A stretch of DNA of 5,383 bases from Candidatus Woesearchaeota archaeon. Lineage in GTDB: Archaea > Nanobdellota > Nanobdellia > Woesearchaeales > ARS49. The notes below the pieces were generated by a model. That model was not told the DNA's origin, did no database searches, and saw nothing but the letters and a program-made list of their open reading frames with translations. How positions within the stretch are numbered: position 1 is the first letter of the stretch; each line of letters begins with the position of its first letter. The stretch covers positions 1-5,383 of the forward strand of contig JAHWHC010000029.1 of the NCBI GenBank assembly GCA_019323555.1, in the 5' to 3' direction. Positions 1 to 3,369 of this stretch are shown here, in pieces. Made by a program: the position numbers and the translations under genes.

Positions 1-597
1 CTTTAGACCTGTTGAAAAACAACAGTAAGTAGCATCTGCTCCCCAGATCAATGGCCTGTTAGCAATTGATGATCTTACCATTGGAATCTCCCCTGCGGCA
101 GTTTGTTCTCCTGATTTATAGCATTCTAGCATTCTAATGCTTTCTCTTAGTGTCTCTGTTCCTGCAGCATATTGGAATCCTTGTTGATTCATTCTTCTAC
201 TAACTCCAAATACTTTACATCCTCTCTCATTGGTATTAATCTGGCGATAAGGTATTCTTTTGCTAGTGTCTTGCTGTACTGTCCCTGCAATTCCTAAGTT
301 TCCAGTTGCTTGGCCTTCTTGTGTATATGCTTGGCCTCCTTCAATTGTTGCTCCTGTCTCTTCAAGTATCTTTGCTTGTGTCTCACCCTGCTGGACTATT
401 CCGCCGTAATATGCTCTTCCGCCAGAAGCAATTTTCCAATATGTTGATGGATCGCCGCCAGATGTTTCTGCTGCAGCTCTTGTTTGTTCATAGATTGAAA
501 CTGCGCCGGTATTTGCATCTGTCATCATCATGACAAATCCTACAAGTCCTACAACAAATACAACTGTTAAGACAATGAATGGTGTTTTTTCACTCAT
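1..597 (-). CDS. Membrane-anchored four-cysteine protein A, 3' end missing
   Basis: I do not recognise this protein as a named family. Reading starts at ATG 597 and stays open for 199 codons to the window edge, so the C-terminus is missing. Residues 6-25 form one hydrophobic helix (PFIVLTVVFVVGLVGFVMMM), which looks like a signal anchor. The rest is polar and rich in Gly, Gln and Thr, as expected for a domain outside the membrane. Cysteines lie at 127, 159 (ECYK), 192 and 193 (YCCF). The start is fixed by a strong Shine-Dalgarno GAGGTGA (about 604-610) that overlaps the stop of the upstream gene; the gap between the two genes is 11 nt, so they form one transcription unit. The helix, the following TG motif and the cysteine order match the upstream protein, which suggests a paralogous pair. 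Surface location is inferred. The reading frame is certain and the function unknown. Confidence 0.85.
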   Translation of the reverse strand, partial: MSEKTPFIVLTVVFVVGLVGFVMMMTDANTGAVSIYEQTRAAAETSGGDPSTYWKIASGGRAYYGGIVQQGETQAKILEETGATIEGGQAYTQEGQATGNLGIAGTVQQDTSKRIPYRQINTNERGCKVFGVSRRMNQQGFQYAAGTETLRESIRMLECYKSGEQTAAGEIPMVRSSIANRPLIWGADATYCCFSTGLK

Positions 598-608
598 CTT
601 TTTTCACC

Positions 609-992
609 TCATATACCTACACAGCAATATTTGTCTGTGTATAAGTCTTCTACGCTGAAATAGGGATAACACTTTTGTAAGTTATTGATATCATCCATGC
701 TTATGTATGCAGGAACATCTGTCAAGTCATATTGCTGTCCTTGAACTGTCAACACAAAACAGGACTGTCTTGGTTTCACTCCTGCTATTGCAGAGCCCCA
801 AGCAGTAAATACTCCTTTCTCTTTTTTTGCTTGCTCTACTGTTTCTGGCGTTGCTATTGCTCTGCCGTACATAGTGGATTTTCTCACAACTAATCCTGTT
901 GTTCCGGTATTATACAGCATAACCATTCCAACAACTGCTAGAACAGCCACGACTGCTAGAAGTGTCATAGGAAAACTTTTCTCTAGATCCAT
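609..992 (-). CDS. Membrane-anchored four-cysteine protein B (127 aa)
   Basis: This is a small protein of unknown function. It begins MDLEKSFPMTLLAV, with a single membrane helix at about residues 8-27 followed by a soluble domain of about 100 residues. Its four cysteines are at 78, 108 (KCYP), 123 and 124 (YCC), close to the C-terminus. An in-frame GTG at 1001 would add three residues, but it lies inside the Shine-Dalgarno GAGGTG (999-1004), so ATG 992 with a 6-nt spacer is the better start. It is the first gene after the TATA box at 1041-1050 and is followed 11 nt later by the larger protein A, with which it shares the N-terminal helix, a TG turn after it and the C...CY...YCC order. I infer an exported or surface-exposed domain stabilised by disulfides. 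A pilin-like role is possible, but I see no class III signal peptide cleavage motif. Confidence 0.85.
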   Translation of the reverse strand: MDLEKSFPMTLLAVVAVLAVVGMVMLYNTGTTGLVVRKSTMYGRAIATPETVEQAKKEKGVFTAWGSAIAGVKPRQSCFVLTVQGQQYDLTDVPAYISMDDINNLQKCYPYFSVEDLYTDKYCCVGI

Positions 993-1040
993 TATATTCA
1001 CCTCAGTTTTTTAGCTAGTAAGAGAATAATATTAGTTTGT

Positions 1041-1050
1041 GTATATAAAT
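1041..1050 (-). promoter_or_regulatory. TATA box for the two-gene four-cysteine operon
   Basis: On the minus strand the sequence reads ATTTATATAC, preceded by a purine-rich AAAAG that fits a BRE. Transcription would start near 1019-1021, giving a leader of about 28 nt that holds the GAGGTG ribosome binding site of the gene starting at 992. The box lies just beyond the stop of the membrane protein gene (1057), so the pair A/B can be expressed separately from the dph2-fragment unit. Confidence 0.65.
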
Positions 1051-1056
1051 CTTTTG

Positions 1057-1497
1057 CTATTTAAGCAGGAAGAATAAGCCGGCAGCAAGCACTAAAAATA
1101 TCATTATATTTAGTGCTATTTCTTTCTTGTTTTTTATCAATGAGCCTGTTGGAAGTCCGTAAAGAAAAATAACTCCGCTTATCAATAAGAAATTATCAGT
1201 TAATGCAGCTAAGTACACGCCTGCTCCAAGGACTGCAGACATAATATAAGATGGCAGTTTCTTGAACCAGCTTAAGTAAATAAATAAAACTAATGCTCCA
1301 ATCCAGGTATAATGAACATTTGTTTTATTAGAATACATCAATAAAACAACTGCTAAGCAAAATAAAACTTTTTGCAATATCAAGAAATATTTTTTTCCTG
1401 GCTTTATTTCTTCTTTTGCAATCCGGGCAAGAATCCTTCCTGACAATAGACCAAGTGATGCGACTAGCGCAATTACTGCATAGTTCAGGATTTCCAT
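1057..1497 (-). CDS. Polytopic membrane protein of unknown function (146 aa)
   Basis: I do not recognise a named family. The protein is almost entirely hydrophobic, with about five or six predicted membrane helices: roughly 3-25, 38-55, 63-79, 82-98, 102-121 and 127-145. A charged loop (ARIAKEEIKPGKKYF, residues 24-38) follows the first helix, and short basic loops lie at KK 79-80 and KNKK 122-125. There is no obvious catalytic motif. ATG 1497 lies inside the last codons of the truncated dph2 reading frame, which it overlaps by 13 nt. I see no Shine-Dalgarno site and no separate TATA box, so it is probably translated by coupling and transcribed from the dph2 promoter. This placement suggests it used to follow a full dph2 gene, or replaced that gene's 3' part. 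The reading frame is well supported, the function open. Confidence 0.8.
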   Translation of the reverse strand: MEILNYAVIALVASLGLLSGRILARIAKEEIKPGKKYFLILQKVLFCLAVVLLMYSNKTNVHYTWIGALVLFIYLSWFKKLPSYIMSAVLGAGVYLAALTDNFLLISGVIFLYGLPTGSLIKNKKEIALNIMIFLVLAAGLFFLLK

Positions 1498-1739
1498 TCA
1501 GAATGACCCCACTGAATCAATAAATCAACTTTCAAGTCTTCAACTTGTTTTGGAATATCGCATGCGCCATAACAAGAGCCCAGCCAGATAATTATCTCTG
1601 CCCCTGTTTTCTCTTTCAGTTCTTTTGCAATCTTGCCTGCCTCTGGCTTTAATCCATCAGGAAGCTGAACGCAGACTCTTTTGGCTTTCTGCTTCTTTAT
1701 CTCTTCTGCAGCCTTCTCTAATTCCAGGTCATATTCCAT
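1485..1739 (-). CDS. dph2: Diphthamide synthase Dph2, N-terminal fragment (84 aa)
   Basis: Archaeal Dph2 is a radical-SAM-type [4Fe-4S] enzyme that transfers the 3-amino-3-carboxypropyl group of SAM to a histidine of elongation factor 2, the first step of diphthamide synthesis. The 84 residues match the start of domain 1 of the family: KRVCVQLPDGLKPEA (20-34), GAEIIIWLGSCYGACD (46-61) and DLLIQWGHSEW (72-82). Cys60 in GACD corresponds to the first cluster cysteine of the archaeal enzyme. The usual length is about 320-350 aa, with two further cluster cysteines in domains 2 and 3; both are absent, because TGA at 1485 ends the frame just after the GHS motif and no Dph2-like sequence follows in another frame. 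A TATA box 24 nt upstream of the ATG points to a leaderless mRNA. It could be a pseudogene remnant, half of a split gene, or a repurposed domain. As a lone fragment it should not be able to catalyse the reaction. Confidence 0.75.
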   Translation of the reverse strand: MEYDLELEKAAEEIKKQKAKRVCVQLPDGLKPEAGKIAKELKEKTGAEIIIWLGSCYGACDIPKQVEDLKVDLLIQWGHSEWKS

Positions 1740-1758
1740 AATTCAGGCTATATTGAAA

Positions 1759-1770
1759 GTATTTAAAAAA
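1759..1770 (-). promoter_or_regulatory. TATA box of the dph2-fragment unit (leaderless)
   Basis: The minus strand reads TTTTTTAAATAC, centred about 24 nt before ATG 1739. That spacing puts the transcription start at or next to the start codon, as in archaeal leaderless mRNAs, and no Shine-Dalgarno site is seen. It is divergent from the tRNA-Asn promoter. Confidence 0.6.
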
Positions 1771-1790
1771 CTATTGTTAGTATCAGAAAA

Positions 1791-1800
1791 CTATTTAAAG
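1791..1800 (+). promoter_or_regulatory. TATA box of tRNA-Asn
   Basis: CTATTTAAAG is centred about 36 nt before the first tRNA base, so transcription would begin near 1822 and leave a 5' leader of about 10 nt for RNase P to remove. The same ten bases occur before the Hel308 gene at 3337-3346, suggesting a standard strong promoter element in this genome. Confidence 0.6.
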
Positions 1801-1831
1801 CAACCAGCATCCCTACCTCTCAAGCACCATT

Positions 1832-1927
1832 GCCCCCGTAGCTTAGCGGTAGAGCGTGCGGCTGTTAAACTACAATATTAAAAGTTTAGAAACCGCAAGG
1901 TCACCCGTTCAAATCGGGTCGGGGGCG
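1832..1927 (+). tRNA. tRNA-Asn (GUU) with a 24-nt intron
   Basis: The 7-bp acceptor stem pairs GCCCCCG (1832-1838) with CGGGGGC (1920-1926), and the discriminator is G1927. The D arm is 1841-1855, the anticodon stem TGCGG (1857-1861)/CCGCA (1893-1897), and the T arm ACCCG-TTCAAAT-CGGGT (1903-1919). With the intron removed the anticodon loop is CTGTTAA, so the anticodon is GUU (1864-1866). CCA is not encoded. The intron is 1868-1891, at the usual 37/38 site. A bulge-helix-bulge fits: 3-nt bulges at 1866-1868 and 1890-1892, an imperfect central helix 1862-1865/1886-1889, and an inner helix ACT/AGT (1869-1871/1883-1885). Splicing would need the archaeal tRNA endonuclease and the RtcB ligase. The mature tRNA is 72 nt. 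Confidence 0.95.
1868..1891 (+). other. tRNA-Asn intron
   Basis: This 24-nt AT-rich intron sits between A37 and A38. TAAACT (1866-1871) is the exact inverse complement of AGTTTA (1883-1888), so a competing 6-bp helix across the 5' splice site is also possible. The segment TTAAAAGTTT inside the intron recurs at 2011-2020 in the degenerate downstream copy. Confidence 0.85.
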
Positions 1928-1935
1928 TATATTCT
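1919..1935 (+). repeat. Direct repeat, copy 1 (tRNA-Asn 3' end plus flank)
   Basis: TCGGGGGCGTATATTCT covers the 3' acceptor strand of tRNA-Asn, the discriminator and eight following bases. It recurs exactly at 2028-2044, an offset of 109 bp. Here it is part of an intact tRNA. Confidence 0.9.
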
Positions 1936-1940
1936 AATAT

Positions 1941-2023
1941 TGCGAATTCGGTTATAGAAAGAAACTTCGCACTCGCGACCTTGTGTCGCGCTGTTTTGAT
2001 CAAACTTTTTTTAAAAGTTTGAT
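1941..2023 (+). repeat. Three consecutive hairpins downstream of tRNA-Asn
   Basis: The stems seen directly are TGCGAA (1941-1946) with TTCGCA (1966-1971), CGCGAC (1974-1979) with GTCGCG (1985-1990) around a 5-nt loop, and an 11-bp perfect stem ATCAAACTTTT (1999-2009) with AAAAGTTTGAT (2013-2023) around TTT. The run T7 at 2006-2012 could stop plus-strand transcription from tRNA-Asn, in which case the first two hairpins would be in its trailer. On the other strand the third hairpin lies just after the plsX-like gene. Whether any of this is made as a stable RNA is unknown. No C/D-box or H/ACA motif is convincing. Confidence 0.6.
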
Positions 2024-2027
2024 TGGC

Positions 2028-2044
2028 TCGGGGGCGTATATTCT
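2028..2044 (+). repeat. Direct repeat, copy 2 (orphan tRNA-Asn 3' end)
   Basis: This is an exact 17-bp copy of 1919-1935 without a tRNA body. The similarity extends upstream imperfectly (ATTGG against ATCGG), and further pieces of the tRNA-Asn anticodon/intron region occur before it in the right order: GCTGTT (1990-1995), AAACT (2002-2006) and TTAAAAGTTT (2011-2020). This fits a decayed partial duplication of the tRNA gene, or the end of an element that used the tRNA 3' end as its attachment site. Confidence 0.8.
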
Positions 2045-2051
2045 TATTCGT

Positions 2052-3047
2052 TTATTCTTCTAGAAGTTTACTGATTTCTTCAGAAGCGCCAGCTTCAACT
2101 AAGTGGTAAACATTTGCTGCGCCATTTGCATATTTATCACTGTTAGATGTGCCGTGGCCTTTTCCGATTACAGGCACAAATCCCCCAAAAAAAGCAACTC
2201 CTTGCTCATCAGGGTTCCACCATTTATTCAAAACTTCTAAGGTTTGCATAAACTTTGCTTTTTCCTCAGAAGTGCATTTTGGCAGGTATAACTCACAAAG
2301 ATCATGGATAGCAGATTTAAATGTTGTTTCTGAAGCTTTTAACACAAGGTTTCCTATTACTCCAGATACTATTGATCCGTGGACTTGTCCTGCATAAAGG
2401 TGTTGTGGCTCAACAAATTCTATTCCCAATTTTTCCCGCGCTTCGCGCATAACATCGTCTCCTTTTGTATCTTCAACACCATTGGAGAGTATCCCTATTC
2501 TGGGAGATTCTTCATTAAATAAAAGTCTTGCATAAACCTCTGTAATCCTCGCAATATGCTCGTATGTTCTTAAGTCGTGCTTTTGTGTAGCTCCAACATC
2601 ACAGAGAAGATATTTCCTTCTTGTGCCCATTCTTGCAGGCATCTGTGCAAGCAGGTATGGTTTCCTTATGCCTTTGAATTTTGGGACTCTGTTAAGGATA
2701 AGTGCAGGAAGAACATGCTGTGTGTTTCCGCAGGTGTAAAAACCTTCTGCGTCTCCTGTTTTTAGCAGTTCGCTTGCCTTTGCTGCAATAGTACTTACTA
2801 ATTGCGCTCTATAGTTCTCGTCAGGTTCTGAACCGACAGTAACGTCCATAAAAATAAGTTTATCACAATCAAAATCTTCAGTAACTTTTTCTTCAAGAAT
2901 TCTTTGTGCTTTTTTTTGGTTTCCAAGACAGATGAATGTTCCGCCGGTGTTTTTTATAGCAGCTACAGCACCAAGTACTGCTCTTTCAAGCATTGGAACT
3001 CCCTTGACTTCGTCCCCCCCTTCTAAATCAAGTAGTATTTTATGCAT
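2052..3047 (-). CDS. plsX: PlsX-like phosphate acyltransferase (331 aa)
   Basis: The bacterial PlsX enzyme makes acyl-phosphate from acyl-ACP and phosphate, which PlsY then uses to acylate glycerol-3-phosphate; it acts at the inner face of the membrane. The family pattern is visible throughout: LDLEGGD (6-12, family LDxMGGD), CGNTQHVLPALILNRV (106-121, family GNTGA...GRI), PRIGILSNGVEDTKGDDV (182-199, family PRVGLLNIGEE..KG), GSIVSGVIGNLVLKASE (224-240, family DGFVGNVxLKxxEG) and FGGFVPVIGKGHGTSNS (287-303, family GxxGxVxKxHGSS). The length is normal. The family's GANxDxKPEHL segment is replaced by GATQKHDLRTYEHIA (152-166), so the substrate may differ. ATG 3047 is chosen because the preceding frame runs into tRNA-Ile; a TATA box lies at about 3073-3083 and a weak GTGAT at 3054-3058. 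A role in acyl lipid synthesis is not assured in an archaeon. A phosphotransacylase of another pathway is the alternative. Confidence 0.8.
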   Translation of the reverse strand: MHKILLDLEGGDEVKGVPMLERAVLGAVAAIKNTGGTFICLGNQKKAQRILEEKVTEDFDCDKLIFMDVTVGSEPDENYRAQLVSTIAAKASELLKTGDAEGFYTCGNTQHVLPALILNRVPKFKGIRKPYLLAQMPARMGTRRKYLLCDVGATQKHDLRTYEHIARITEVYARLLFNEESPRIGILSNGVEDTKGDDVMREAREKLGIEFVEPQHLYAGQVHGSIVSGVIGNLVLKASETTFKSAIHDLCELYLPKCTSEEKAKFMQTLEVLNKWWNPDEQGVAFFGGFVPVIGKGHGTSNSDKYANGAANVYHLVEAGASEEISKLLEE

Positions 3048-3072
3048 TATACTATCACTCTGAATCTGCTCA

Positions 3073-3083
3073 CTTTTTAAAGT
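3073..3083 (-). promoter_or_regulatory. Possible TATA box of the plsX-like gene
   Basis: The minus strand reads ACTTTAAAAAG, centred about 31 nt before ATG 3047, which would give a leader of only a few bases. It lies in the 54-nt gap after tRNA-Ile, so the gene could also be read through from the tRNA promoter. Confidence 0.45.
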
Positions 3084-3101
3084 TTGTGACAAAAATACTG
3101 A

Positions 3102-3252
3102 TGGGCCTGCCGTGATTCGAACACGGGACCTCACGATTTGTGAATTCTCGTCCAGTCACTGGAGACAGAGTCTTCAATGGTGAATCTCCCGAAGAAGATT
3201 CGCGAACTCGAATTTATCAGTCGTGCGCTCCACCAGGCTAAGCTACAGGCCC
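3102..3252 (-). tRNA. tRNA-Ile (GAU) with a 77-nt intron
   Basis: On the minus strand the acceptor stem is GGGCCTG (3252-3246) with CAGGCCC, and the discriminator A is at 3102. The D arm is GCTTAGCCTGGTGGAGC, the anticodon stem CACGA (3225-3221)/TCGTG (3136-3132), and the T arm CCGTG-TTCGAAT-CACGG. The spliced loop CTGATAA gives anticodon GAU (3218-3216), and the mature tRNA is 74 nt. CCA is not encoded. The intron 3138-3214 is at 37/38 and fits a bulge-helix-bulge: 3-nt bulges at 3216-3214 and 3139-3137, a central helix 3220-3217/3143-3140 with three of four pairs, and an inner helix ATTC/GAAT. Its promoter is the TATA box at 3278-3289, and the plsX-like gene follows 54 nt downstream on the same strand. 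Confidence 0.95.
3138..3214 (-). other. tRNA-Ile intron (77 nt)
   Basis: This intron is long for an archaeal tRNA intron and rich in self-complementary segments: GAATCT with AGATTC around an 8-nt loop, AGAC-TCT-GTCT, and CCAG-TGA-CTGG. They form a branched structure above the splice-site helix. It has no C box (RUGAUGA) or D box (CUGA) pair that would make it a guide RNA, and no room for a homing endonuclease gene. Confidence 0.85.
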
Positions 3253-3277
3253 AATGTATCGTGTAAGAACCTGGTTT

Positions 3278-3289
3278 GTTTTATAAAAG
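3278..3289 (-). promoter_or_regulatory. TATA box of tRNA-Ile
   Basis: The minus strand reads CTTTTATAAAAC, centred about 32 nt before the tRNA 5' end at 3252, leaving a leader of a few bases. It is divergent from the Hel308 promoter; the two share the 117-bp gap between tRNA-Ile and ATG 3370. Confidence 0.65.
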
Positions 3290-3336
3290 TTATGCTTTTC
3301 CATATAATCTTTATTCACTGGCCAAACACCCACAAC

Positions 3337-3346
3337 CTATTTAAAG
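3337..3346 (+). promoter_or_regulatory. TATA box of the Hel308 C-terminal gene (leaderless)
   Basis: CTATTTAAAG is identical to the element before tRNA-Asn and is centred about 28 nt before ATG 3370. Transcription would begin at or within a few bases of the ATG, giving a leaderless mRNA. This is the main evidence that the shortened helicase gene starts where its homology starts and is expressed. Confidence 0.65.
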
Positions 3347-3369
3347 GCTTTAAAGCTTATTCTCGTCTG

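Noticed and set aside
306..533. Plus-strand open frame of 75 codons
   Set aside because: It is antisense to protein A, with Leu-rich low-complexity composition, no promoter and no ribosome binding site.
993..1001. GTG start at 1001 for protein B
   Set aside because: The GTG is part of the GAGGTG ribosome binding site, which has correct spacing to ATG 992.
1681..1881. Plus-strand open frame of 66 codons
   Set aside because: It runs antisense to dph2 and into tRNA-Asn, so it is a chance frame.
3048..3134. 29-codon N-terminal extension of the plsX-like frame
   Set aside because: It starts within the T arm and variable region of tRNA-Ile, and PlsX homology begins at the Met at 3047.
3138..3214. 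C/D-box guide RNA in the tRNA-Ile intron
   Set aside because: Some archaeal tRNA introns encode one, but neither a RUGAUGA box nor a paired CUGA box is present.
3223..3369. 49-codon N-terminal extension of the Hel308 reading frame
   Set aside because: It begins within tRNA-Ile on the other strand, has no Hel308 similarity, and crosses both divergent promoters. ATG 3370 fits the TATA box.
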